Positions 26,501 to 33,512 of a stretch of 64,000 nt of DNA are shown one piece after another. Location of the stretch: contig VBGP01000008.1 of NCBI GenBank assembly GCA_005880795.1, positions 1 through 64,000 of the forward strand. Reading direction: 5' to 3'. Source of the DNA: Chloroflexota bacterium. Lineage in GTDB: Bacteria; Chloroflexota; Dormibacteria; Dormibacterales; Dormibacteraceae. The position numbers and the translations under genes were made by a program. Position 1 is the stretch's first letter. Every line of letters begins with the position of its first letter. The notes beneath the pieces were generated by a model. The model worked only from the letters and a program-made list of their open reading frames with translations. It made no database searches and had not been told where the DNA came from.

Positions 26501-27080
26501 GGAAGTGAAAGTCGATCGCCATCGCCTGCAGGCGAGTGAACAGCGAATAACCCTCGTCGAGGTGACCCCATCGCGCCTGTGCAAAGGCGACGGAGGGGTC
26601 GTCGAAGGCGCCCATGATCCGGCGCAGAAAATCAGGCGGCGGCACGAAGTCGGCGTCGAAGATTGCGATGTATGGCGTATGCGTCTCCGTGAGTCCGGAG
26701 GCCAGCGCGCCCGCTTTGAAGCCGGCTCGGGAACCGCGTCGCACATGGGTGATGTGGATTTGCTTTCGGCGCCAGTGCGCCGCACGCTTGGCGATGATCT
26801 GTGTCGTCTCGTCATCCGAGTCGTCGAGAACCTGGACTTCGAAGCGGCCGTGCGGCCAGTCCATTGCGCAGACCGCGTCGATGACGCGCTCCGCGACGTA
26901 TCGCTCATTGAAGATGGGGATCTGGACGCATACGTCAGGTTCGTCGGTCACGATCGGGCGGATCAGGGCTGACTTTTTGAGTCGCACCGCGCGAAGGGTC
27001 AGGTAAAGGAGGTTCAGGCCAAACACGAAGAGCAGGACGCTGGTGGTCGCCAGGACCGCGACGGCGATGAAACCGATCAA
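23520..27080 (-). CDS. Fusion of GT2 processive glycosyltransferase and GT39/ArnT-like membrane glycosyltransferase
   Basis: 1,186 residues. One membrane helix (about 2-30) precedes a GT2 cellulose/glucomannan-synthase-like domain. That domain has LDDSDD at 85-90, FDADF at 141-145, TED at 233-235 and QQSRW at 271-275, the set needed for beta-glycan polymerisation. Helices to about 480 complete the synthase channel. The rest is a polytopic region like GT39/GT83 lipid-linked sugar transferases (HDPLFGMEDTWLPAYH loop with acidic residues), then about 250 residues of mostly beta extracellular domain. TTG 27080 overlaps the nucleotidyltransferase stop; no stronger start exists downstream. The open frame continues upstream but its composition is unnatural there. 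Confidence 0.85.
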   Translation of the reverse strand: MIGFIAVAVLATTSVLLFVFGLNLLYLTLRAVRLKKSALIRPIVTDEPDVCVQIPIFNERYVAERVIDAVCAMDWPHGRFEVQVLDDSDDETTQIIAKRAAHWRRKQIHITHVRRGSRAGFKAGALASGLTETHTPYIAIFDADFVPPPDFLRRIMGAFDDPSVAFAQARWGHLDEGYSLFTRLQAMAIDFHFLVEQAVRSTGGFFTNFTGTAGVWRRTAIEDAGGWSARTLTEDLDLSYRAQLRGWKAAYVEDLVVPEELPVSIDAYRRQQSRWATGSFQTAFRLLGPVLRSRSRAAVKFQAAVHLLAYGVGPVMLVQLACYPLVLLAFGAAGLRLPWYLSDSSAIAILVGIAPWVGFMAAQTRRGRKWWSGIPSLLCQVVGAGMSLNTLIALSRSVRPGGVFVRTPKHRIVQRGQEWRDQAYVRVGDPRALIDGAAGLIALGLVPIALSRGQTLIAVYATMFALGFLVVAALSIVDFLEVLTLRRLGRRALSQVQTGAPVVALLGLAAILLLLAAQLSEPFEDGYGHWLIAANFAATGHLHDPLFGMEDTWLPAYHLLAAGVLKLFGLQQLGALKAMSALLGAATAACVYALAPNVRQARLAVALLVLNPVFLFTSGSAVIEPLLTALLTGAALAAVRGRMKVAALLAALACVTSTKAWIWVVAAAAFAVVEIIRARAGARSRGAAVAWAVPSLAVLLFLQLGFAPASHSVARGAVEVLSASARGSVPAGGMDRLSELAATFGLAALPLFAFGVVGAVAALRTHAAAVWRFVYFPAVVYLAAVFGLVAIGVYSGSHRYLYPALPAMALLAAAALDRHTRVVRLVAVGATAMLAVAFLPVFWGFANANAGLVAAGRASAGAPGVLLTDSPATAYYSGKRPSDIAGSQSLPIDRASALEWMRSHGVNVVVVENISYYRATEVFPDLARGSPSPPFASLGEQSSYQVSGGKTVYVYRLGQARLLQSIYPGADVALSPMPAQGKTASLAKGLALQVDSRQATGEGMGFGVPIVHYADGWVYSRTVADVDLSTPTSAVWRRTFQLDEIGGDAAHGYRFALIASRGAIEVTYTVDGTGVSVTVRTIWLAPGYSEVGILNEQSSAFDDFAAENEATLKGSQFGNWVLVTGSWARVRSSLLGVEWSVPSLAGASLHGGRELSAPDFDWAGLDYIFAGSFAGTSYHINVKEAQ

Positions 27081-27985
27081 TTGGAATCGAACAACGTATA
27101 GGGCCGCATGGTGGCGCGGACGAATGCCACCCGCGCCAGCGCGTCCGGCCGGTTGCGTCGAGTCCATTGCATGTAGTGCCACGCAGACTCGCCCAACATC
27201 CGCGCGGGCCAATCGAGGGCGGACGGGTAAAGCCTCTTCGGAACGCGACGTCGCGGGGGATCGATCAGAAGTGGCGCAGGCCTCTGTGCGAGCTGCGGAA
27301 AGTGGTCGAGCAGGATTGGATTGGCGTTGATCACGCCACGGATGGCGTCGAGGCCGAAGACAGGTTCGCCGATGAGGAGCTCGAATGCCATGTCCTCGTC
27401 CTGTCGCACGAGCGGCAGGCACTGAGACCGCTCGAGGATGAGGTTGGCGGTCATCAGGCGTGGGGCGATCGGACGGCGGGTCAGGTCGTCCACCGGCTTG
27501 TGCCGATGCCTGAGCGCGTGCAGGACGCCGAGGACGTTCACGATCACGTACGCGAGGTGGCGGTGGGCGTCATCGACGATCAGGTTCAGGTCGACGTCGT
27601 CGGACTCACGAAAGCCGCCGCTCGCCAGCGACCCCGCGATCGAAACGCTGGTGATGAACGGCGCAACCGATACCAGAGTGCGAATGAAATCGACGGTGAG
27701 GCCGATATAGGCGCCTGAATCTCTGTTGTGCGTCAGAGAGCGACCGCGGATCGCAGGCGCACGATCGATGGCGGCCCGCTCGACGACGAGATCCTCGGCG
27801 ATCGCCAGCTCGGGGTCGGCGGCGATCGCCCACCGGACGTCGGCTTCCGCGACTGGCCCGCCAAGACACAGCTCCGCGAGCCGCCCGGGCGGAACGGCAT
27901 ACCCACGCCGGTCGAGCAGCGCGATCGTGCGCCGAACGCGCTCCCCGACAGGGCGCGCGGCCACCGCCGCGTAGCCGACGCTCAC
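27077..27985 (-). CDS. Nucleotidyltransferase-fold protein
   Basis: 302 residues. At about 112-130 lies the nucleotidyltransferase signature GSLASGGFRESDDVDL, with the metal-binding DxD preserved. The flanks are helical, with no membrane segment. Members transfer a nucleotide to sugars, proteins or RNA. Being first in an operon with a polymerising glycosyltransferase, it could activate or adenylylate a component of that pathway, which is inference. GTG start without Shine-Dalgarno, divergent from pruA with a gap of 67 bases. Its stop overlaps the next start as TTGA. Confidence 0.75.
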   Translation of the reverse strand: MSVGYAAVAARPVGERVRRTIALLDRRGYAVPPGRLAELCLGGPVAEADVRWAIAADPELAIAEDLVVERAAIDRAPAIRGRSLTHNRDSGAYIGLTVDFIRTLVSVAPFITSVSIAGSLASGGFRESDDVDLNLIVDDAHRHLAYVIVNVLGVLHALRHRHKPVDDLTRRPIAPRLMTANLILERSQCLPLVRQDEDMAFELLIGEPVFGLDAIRGVINANPILLDHFPQLAQRPAPLLIDPPRRRVPKRLYPSALDWPARMLGESAWHYMQWTRRNRPDALARVAFVRATMRPYTLFDSN

Positions 27986-28052
27986 GGGGTGGGATACGGG
28001 TTTGGGTTACGTGCCATCATCGAATCGCAGATCAACACGCGGAGGAGGCCAG

Positions 28053-29705
28053 ATGACCGCCGACGGACACTTCGAGGTCCCCCAGCCGACGAACGAGCCG
28101 GTCCGTTCCTACGCACCATCTGACCCGCACCGCACGAGCCTCAAGTCTCGCTTGGCCGAGCTCACCGACGCAAGGACCGAGGTTCCCATGCTGATCGGCG
28201 GCGAGCGGCGCTGGGGCGCGTCGAGAGCCGACATCCGAGCGCCGCACCGGCACGAGCTTGCCGTCGCCGAGTACGCGGTCGGCGGGGCAAAGGATATCGA
28301 CGACGCGATCAAGGCGGCCCTCGGAGCCCGCAGGATGTGGGCGGCCACCGCCTTTCACGAGCGAGCGGCGGTTCTGCTCCGTGCGGCGTCGCTGCTGGCC
28401 GGTCCGTGGCGCGACACCATCAACGCCGCAACGATGCTCGGCCAGTCGAAGACTGTGCATCAGGCGGAGATTGACGCCGCGTGCGAGACGATCGACTTCT
28501 GGCGCTACAACGCCTTCTTCGGTGACCAGCTGCTCCGCAACCAGCCGTACAACGACGGCAGCGCTTGGAACCGCCTCGAGTACCGCCCGCTCGAGGGCTT
28601 CATCTTTGCCGTCAGCCCGTTCAACTTCACATCCATCGCGGGCAACCTTCCGACCGCGCCGATGCTCATGGGCAACACCGTGATTTTCAAGCCGGCGACC
28701 CAGACCCTGCTCGTCAGCCACTTCCTGATGGAGGTTCTCATCGAGGCCGGCATGCCGCCCGGGGTGATCAACATGGTCAGCGGCAGCGCCGCCGAGATCT
28801 CGAGCAAGGTGCTAAACCACCCCGAGCTCGCCGGGATCCACTTCACCGGCTCGACCGAAGTGTTCCACGGAATGTGGCGAGAGGTCGGACAGAACATCGA
28901 CCGCTACCGGACATATCCGCGGCTCGTGGGCGAGACCGGTGGAAAGGATTTCGTCGTTGCGCATGACTCGGCCGACACCGATGCGCTCCGCACAGCCCTG
29001 ATCCGCGGCGCCTTCGAATATCAGGGCCAGAAGTGTTCTGCCGCATCGCGCGCCTACATTCCACAGTCGATGTGGAAGGAGATGAAGCCCGAGCTGGTCG
29101 ATCTGGTGGAGGCGATTCCACAGGGTGACGTCGCCGACTTCCGCAACTTCATGGGCGCGGTGATCGACGGTCGTGCGTACGCGAACCACATGAGCGCCAT
29201 CGAATATGCCCGCAAGACCGACACTGCGAAGGTCGTTGCGGGCGGCAAGGGCGATGACAAGGTGGGATGGTTCATCCGGCCGACGGTCATCGAGACGACG
29301 GACCCGGATTTCAAGCTGCTGCGCGAGGAGCTGTTCGGTCCGATCCTCACCGTCTATCCGTACGCGGACGGGAAATTCGAGGAGACGCTGGACCTCTGTG
29401 ACCGGACCAGCCCTTACGGGTTGACCGGGGCGGTGTTCGCCCGCGACAGGCAGGCCATCCGCAAGGCATCGGAGAAGCTGGTCAACGCCGCCGGCAACTT
29501 CTACATCAACGACAAGCCGACCGGCGCGGTGGTCGGGCTCCAGCCGTTCGGGGGCGCCCGGGCCTCGGGGACCAACGACAAGGCGGGGTCATTTCTCAAC
29601 CTCATCCGCTGGGTGAGCCCCCGCGTGATCAAGGAGACCTACGCGCCGCCCACGGAGCACCGCTATCCGTTCATGGAAGACGACCACGAGCGAGGGGCGC
29701 TCTAA
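28053..29705 (+). CDS. pruA: L-glutamate gamma-semialdehyde (1-pyrroline-5-carboxylate) dehydrogenase
   Basis: 550 residues, the usual length of the monofunctional enzyme. It oxidises glutamate semialdehyde to glutamate with NAD+, the second step of proline breakdown. It contains the NAD-site FAVSPFNFTSIAGNL, the general-base Glu in VGETGGKDF and the catalytic Cys in YQGQKCSAASRAYIP. It ends with a family-typical LQPFGGARASGTNDKAGS. ATG 28053 has GGAGGAGG 5 bases upstream. No proline dehydrogenase is in the window. A crotonase frame begins at the stop. Confidence 0.93.
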   Translation: MTADGHFEVPQPTNEPVRSYAPSDPHRTSLKSRLAELTDARTEVPMLIGGERRWGASRADIRAPHRHELAVAEYAVGGAKDIDDAIKAALGARRMWAATAFHERAAVLLRAASLLAGPWRDTINAATMLGQSKTVHQAEIDAACETIDFWRYNAFFGDQLLRNQPYNDGSAWNRLEYRPLEGFIFAVSPFNFTSIAGNLPTAPMLMGNTVIFKPATQTLLVSHFLMEVLIEAGMPPGVINMVSGSAAEISSKVLNHPELAGIHFTGSTEVFHGMWREVGQNIDRYRTYPRLVGETGGKDFVVAHDSADTDALRTALIRGAFEYQGQKCSAASRAYIPQSMWKEMKPELVDLVEAIPQGDVADFRNFMGAVIDGRAYANHMSAIEYARKTDTAKVVAGGKGDDKVGWFIRPTVIETTDPDFKLLREELFGPILTVYPYADGKFEETLDLCDRTSPYGLTGAVFARDRQAIRKASEKLVNAAGNFYINDKPTGAVVGLQPFGGARASGTNDKAGSFLNLIRWVSPRVIKETYAPPTEHRYPFMEDDHERGAL

Positions 29706-30462
29706 GACCGTTCGGTTCGAGGTCGATGGGGCGGTCGTCACCGTCACCATCGAGCGCCCGCAGGTCCGGAACGCGGTCGACGCCGGGACGGCGGCGGCGC
29801 TGGCCGAGAGCTTCCGCCGCTTCGACGCCGATGACAGCCTGTCGGTCGCGATCCTCACAGGGGCGGGCGGCAACTTCTGTGCGGGCTTTGACCTGAAGGC
29901 GCTCGCGGCCGGCGCGGGCAACAGGTTGAGCGAAACGGGTGAGGGTCCGATGGGCCCGACGCGGATGATGCTGGGCAAGCCGGTGATCGCGGCGATCGAG
30001 GGCTACGCCGTCGCCGGTGGGTTGGAGCTTGCGCTGTGGTGCGACCTCAGGGTGGCCGCGCGTGGCGCGACGCTGGGCGTCTTCAATCGCCGGTTTGGCG
30101 TGCCCCTGATCGACCTGGGCACGGTGCGCCTGCCCCGCCTCGTCGGGCACGGTCGGGCCCTCGACCTGATCCTTACTGGCCGCCCCGTGCCGGCCGAGGA
30201 AGCGCTGCAAATCGGTCTCATCGAGCGGTTGGTCGAGCCCGGCCGCGCGCTTCCCGAGGCGCAAGAGCTCGGCCGGCAGATCGCTGGAATGCCCCAGGCC
30301 GGGCTGCGCGCCGACCGGCTAAGCGCAGTGAACCAGTGGTCGCTCAGCTGGGGGGAGGCGATGCGCCAGGAGCACCGGGGTGGGATCGAAGTCATCGCCT
30401 CGGGCGAAGCTCAAGAGGGCGCGCGTCGATTTGCCGAAGGGTCAGGACGTCACGGGAAGTGA
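29701..30462 (+). CDS. Enoyl-CoA hydratase/isomerase (crotonase) family protein, start codon unresolved
   Basis: 254 codons, normal crotonase length. The N-terminus VRFEVDGAVVTVTIERP, the oxyanion loop NFCAGFDLKAL and GYAVAGGLELALWCDLRVAA are all present. The first catalytic Glu (GGLEL) is kept. The second, normally in QPEINLG, is replaced (GVPLIDLG), so hydratase activity is doubtful. No ATG, GTG or TTG lies in frame between the upstream TGA (about 29626) and 29926, which is 75 codons inside the domain. The frame begins at the pruA stop, offset by one. Either a rare start codon, a +1 shift or a sequence error is involved. The coordinate 29701 marks where homology begins. Confidence 0.75.
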   Translation, partial: SKTVRFEVDGAVVTVTIERPQVRNAVDAGTAAALAESFRRFDADDSLSVAILTGAGGNFCAGFDLKALAAGAGNRLSETGEGPMGPTRMMLGKPVIAAIEGYAVAGGLELALWCDLRVAARGATLGVFNRRFGVPLIDLGTVRLPRLVGHGRALDLILTGRPVPAEEALQIGLIERLVEPGRALPEAQELGRQIAGMPQAGLRADRLSAVNQWSLSWGEAMRQEHRGGIEVIASGEAQEGARRFAEGSGRHGK

Positions 30463-31555
30463 AAGCCACGACAGAGAGCAGCGCAACCGCGCCCAGCTCC
30501 GCCGCGATCACCGGGACAGGGCCCCAGATGGGTTCGCCTTCCACGGCCACCACGCCGGCCAGGAGGTAGATCCAGGTCCACGCCGGCGCGTTCGCGCGCA
30601 GGCAGAGCCAAGCGGCGAGGCCCAGCATGGCGAGGTCGTCGAGATGAACGTACGGGGTGGCGAGCATGCCACCGACGAGCGCACAGACGTAAATCCACTC
30701 GATGCCGCGGCGGCGCAGGCGGTATGCGAGCGCCAGGGTCCAGATCCCGATGGCCACCTGGAGCGGACGTGCGCCATCGCCGAGCAAGTAGGCGAGCGTG
30801 AGCTCACGGTTCACCGGCACGCTTGCGGCGAAGCTGAGGCGCGCCTGGTACGCGCCGAGGCCGTCGCTGCCCAGCGCGATGGCCGAGGCAGCGGCAAGCA
30901 CACCCAGCGCGATCACGCTGCCGAGAAATGCACGGTCATGCCGCCCTGCCAGCAGGGCAAGGGGTGCCAGGAAAGCGAGCTGCGGCTTGAGCGCGAGCAG
31001 TCCGAGCACGATGCCTGCGAGGAGCGGTCGATTCGCGCGCAGGAGCGCGTAAGAGCCGGCCACGCCTAGCGCCACGAACATTCCAGGCTGGCCGAGCTGC
31101 AAGCCGTAGATGACCGGCAGCCATCCCACCGCAGCGGCGAGGTAGATCACGCGCGCGCGACCGGCGCCAGGTGCGGCCAGGTACCACGTGCAGACCAGGG
31201 CTGCCGCGAGCAGGGTGCTCCAGATCCAGTACGCGACCGGATATGGCAGCGGCGTCAAGGGCAGGGCCGCCCAAGCCACAGGCGGTGGGCTGATGTAACG
31301 GGCAAGCTCGGCAACCTTGATCCCAGACCCGAGCAAGTCGAGCTGCGCTTGCTGGATCGAAAGGTCGTAGATCGAGGCCCAGCCGTGCGCGAGCCCGATC
31401 TTCGCGGCCACGTAATAGAAGGTGAAGTCGTTGTGGAAGTGATCCGCCGCATAGGCCGCCGCCCACTGGTACAGGTCGAAGATGGCGAAGAGGGCGGCGG
31501 CGGCCCCGCCGGCGGCAGCGCCGAGGTTCCGCCACCGTGTCGACGCCCTAACCAC
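30392..31555 (-). CDS. GT87/DUF2029-like polyprenyl-phosphate-sugar glycosyltransferase
   Basis: 387 residues with about ten predicted helices. The first extracytoplasmic loop carries HNDFTFYYVAAKIG, with Asp and Tyr placed as in the DUF2029/GT87 mannosyltransferases. YISPPPVAWAALPLTPLPY follows, then LQLGQPGMFVALG and LLALKPQL, which are typical of the family. These enzymes move a sugar from a polyprenyl phosphate to a wall or lipid acceptor outside the membrane. Its 3' end overlaps the convergent crotonase gene by 71 bases. The substrate is unknown. Confidence 0.75.
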   Translation of the reverse strand: MVRASTRWRNLGAAAGGAAAALFAIFDLYQWAAAYAADHFHNDFTFYYVAAKIGLAHGWASIYDLSIQQAQLDLLGSGIKVAELARYISPPPVAWAALPLTPLPYPVAYWIWSTLLAAALVCTWYLAAPGAGRARVIYLAAAVGWLPVIYGLQLGQPGMFVALGVAGSYALLRANRPLLAGIVLGLLALKPQLAFLAPLALLAGRHDRAFLGSVIALGVLAAASAIALGSDGLGAYQARLSFAASVPVNRELTLAYLLGDGARPLQVAIGIWTLALAYRLRRRGIEWIYVCALVGGMLATPYVHLDDLAMLGLAAWLCLRANAPAWTWIYLLAGVVAVEGEPIWGPVPVIAAELGAVALLSVVAFTSRDVLTLRQIDARPLELRPRR

Positions 31556-31579
31556 GCGCGGAGGTTACCTTTTGTAGCG

Positions 31580-32110
31580 GTGGTTTCTACCGGATTCGAG
31601 ACACGAACGGTCGAGCTGCGTGATGGCACGAAGGTGCACCTGCGTCCGATCGTTCCCGAGGACGAGCCGCTGCTCCACGAGGCGGTGGCCTCGATGTCGG
31701 AGAGGACCGTCTACTTCAGGTTCTTCTCGCCCATCAAGCGGATGTCCGACGCGCTGGCGCACCGGCTCGCGGTTGTCGATTACCACGATCGCTTCGCCCT
31801 CGTGGCGACCACCCACAGGCCCAATGGAAGGGAGCGCATCGTCGGGGTCGCACGATATGACCGCGCCCGCGACACCGATGTGGCGGAGGTCGCCCTCGCC
31901 GTGATCGATGAGTTTCAGCGCCGCGGCTTGGGCAGCATGCTTCTGGGAGAGCTCGCGCGCGTGGCGAAAAAGCACGGCATCCAGAGCTTCCAGCTCATCG
32001 TCCTTCCCGAGAATCGCGAGATGCTCGGCCTCCTGCGCAAGATGGGCTGGATCCACCAGGCGAGACTGAGTGGCGGCGTCTACGAGATATCGTTCGACGT
32101 GCCCTCGTGA
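31580..32110 (+). CDS. GNAT-family N-acetyltransferase (Pat-like)
   Basis: 176 residues. A GNAT domain starts at VELRDGTKVHLRPI; its acetyl-CoA loop is DEFQRRGLGSMLLGEL and its final strand begins NREMLGLLRKMGW. The SERTVYFRFF segment near residue 45 is characteristic of the acetyltransferase domains linked to protein lysine acetylation (Pat/PatZ). A single-domain form like this may acetylate proteins or a metabolite. The start is placed at GTG 31580. The stop overlaps the lysE start as GTGA. Confidence 0.78.
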   Translation: MVSTGFETRTVELRDGTKVHLRPIVPEDEPLLHEAVASMSERTVYFRFFSPIKRMSDALAHRLAVVDYHDRFALVATTHRPNGRERIVGVARYDRARDTDVAEVALAVIDEFQRRGLGSMLLGELARVAKKHGIQSFQLIVLPENREMLGLLRKMGWIHQARLSGGVYEISFDVPS

Positions 32111-32733
32111 TCGACACCCAGCTCCTTGCTTTCGCGGGAGTGTCCCTCTTGCTTGCCGTGACGCCTGGGCCTGACATGGCGGTGGTGACCAAGAATGCGC
32201 TCGCGCACGGCCGAAGAGGAGTCGTCCTCACCACCAGCGGTATCGCACTCGCGCTGGTGATCTGGGTCACCGCGACCGCGGTCGGCCTCTCCGCGCTGCT
32301 GCGAGCTTCGAGTGAGGTGCTGTTCGCGCTCAAGCTGGCCGGCGCGTGCTATCTGGCGTATCTCGGGATACAGACGCTGCTCGCATCGCGTTCGCGGCCA
32401 GCCGATCTTCTTGCGGGGATCCCGCCCGCGGCTCCTGCCCACGCTGTGTTCAGGCAGGGATTTCTTTCCGCGATCAGCAACCCGAAGCTCGGCGTGTTCT
32501 TCGTCACGTTCCTTCCGCAGTTCGTGCTGCCAGGCCAGTCGGTGCTGCCGCGACTGCTGGTGCTGGGCGTTACCTTCGCCGTGATCGGGTGGATCTGGAT
32601 GAACGTTTACGGGCTTTTCGTGACGCGGCTCCGCAGCGTGATCACCGAGCCGCGCGTTCGGCAGTGGATGCAGCGAGTGACCGCGGTCGTGCTGCTCGGA
32701 TTCGGCGCGCGATTGGCGCTCGAGAGAATCTAG
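32107..32733 (+). CDS. LysE/RhtB-family amino acid exporter
   Basis: 208 residues and six predicted helices. The first helix carries LLLAVTPGPDMAVV, the family signature, followed by GRRGVVLTTSGIALAL and SNPKLGVFFVTFLPQFV. It exports amino acids or related metabolites using the proton gradient. It is coupled to the GNAT gene by a 4-base overlap. Its TAG shares bases with the stop of the convergent zinc-ribbon gene within CTAG at 32730-32733. Confidence 0.88.
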   Translation: MIDTQLLAFAGVSLLLAVTPGPDMAVVTKNALAHGRRGVVLTTSGIALALVIWVTATAVGLSALLRASSEVLFALKLAGACYLAYLGIQTLLASRSRPADLLAGIPPAAPAHAVFRQGFLSAISNPKLGVFFVTFLPQFVLPGQSVLPRLLVLGVTFAVIGWIWMNVYGLFVTRLRSVITEPRVRQWMQRVTAVVLLGFGARLALERI

Positions 32734-33512
32734 GCCCAGCCGAACTCCGTGCAGAGATAGTCGAACGCCTGGCCCTCTGGCATCCCGTAAGGGAAGTTCT
32801 TCGGGTCGGCCGGTCCGAGCGCGAAGATCGCCACCGTCACTCCCCCGTGACTGGCCACGATGACCGCGAAACGGACTTTGGCCGCGGTCTGCGATGAGCC
32901 GACCAGGTTCGCGGCATAGACCTCGCCCACCCCGTCCTGGTTGCCGATATGCGCTCCTTTCAAGGTCCCCACCAGCGTGACGTCTTGCCATTGGGAAGTC
33001 GGAAGGCTCGAAACGGTCGAGCGCAGAATCTGATCGGGGTTGCCACCGGTGGAACCGGTGACCTGGACCTGGCCGAGCTTCGTGCCGAGCGTGATGCCGT
33101 GGGCGTCCTGCGTCCGGACGGTCCACTGGGAGAAATAGTTGACCTGGAACCTGTACGCCGAGCTCACGTAAGTCGCTTCAGCAGGCAGTGGCGTGACGAA
33201 TTTCGGAGAGCAGTTCGACGTGCACGGCGTGTGGTTGCCCCCGACGAATTGCGAGATCGCGATACCACCGACGACGACAGCGACGACGATCAAGATCAGC
33301 ACGAGTCCGCCGGCGATCAGGGCGGGCGCCAGCTTGTACTGGCGGGCGGTGGGATACGCCGCCCGGGGCGCCAGCGGGTAGCCGTAGAACGGCTGCGTGG
33401 CGGCCGCCTGCATCAGCACCGGCGTCCCGCACCGGCCGCAGAACGTTGCGTTGGGGGGAAGTGGTGCACCGCACCGCCCGCAGTAGCGCAGCGGTGCCTG
33501 CGATGCGATCAC
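32730..33512 (-). CDS. Zinc-ribbon membrane-anchored protein with extracellular domain
   Basis: 260 residues, no known family. Residues 11-30 form a zinc ribbon (YCGRCGAPL and TFCGRCGTPV). A Pro/Tyr/Ala-rich stretch follows, then one transmembrane helix at about 60-82. About 170 residues of mostly beta extracellular domain complete it, beginning YRFQVNYFSQWTV, with a CTSNC pair. It resembles PsbP/DUF1795-like lipoprotein domains in pattern, weakly. The GTG start overlaps the upstream stop (GTGA), so it is the last gene of a five-gene coupled operon. Confidence 0.65.
   Translation of the reverse strand: MIASQAPLRYCGRCGAPLPPNATFCGRCGTPVLMQAAATQPFYGYPLAPRAAYPTARQYKLAPALIAGGLVLILIVVAVVVGGIAISQFVGGNHTPCTSNCSPKFVTPLPAEATYVSSAYRFQVNYFSQWTVRTQDAHGITLGTKLGQVQVTGSTGGNPDQILRSTVSSLPTSQWQDVTLVGTLKGAHIGNQDGVGEVYAANLVGSSQTAAKVRFAVIVASHGGVTVAIFALGPADPKNFPYGMPEGQAFDYLCTEFGWA

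Noticed and set aside
23524-26571. 1,460-codon minus-strand frame including the radical SAM gene
   Set aside because: Only the last 444 codons have family motifs; the rest is an Arg/Gly-rich shadow of the glycosyltransferase gene.
25407-26972. 521-codon plus-strand frame
   Set aside because: Antisense to the GT2 domain, where all catalytic motifs read on the minus strand.
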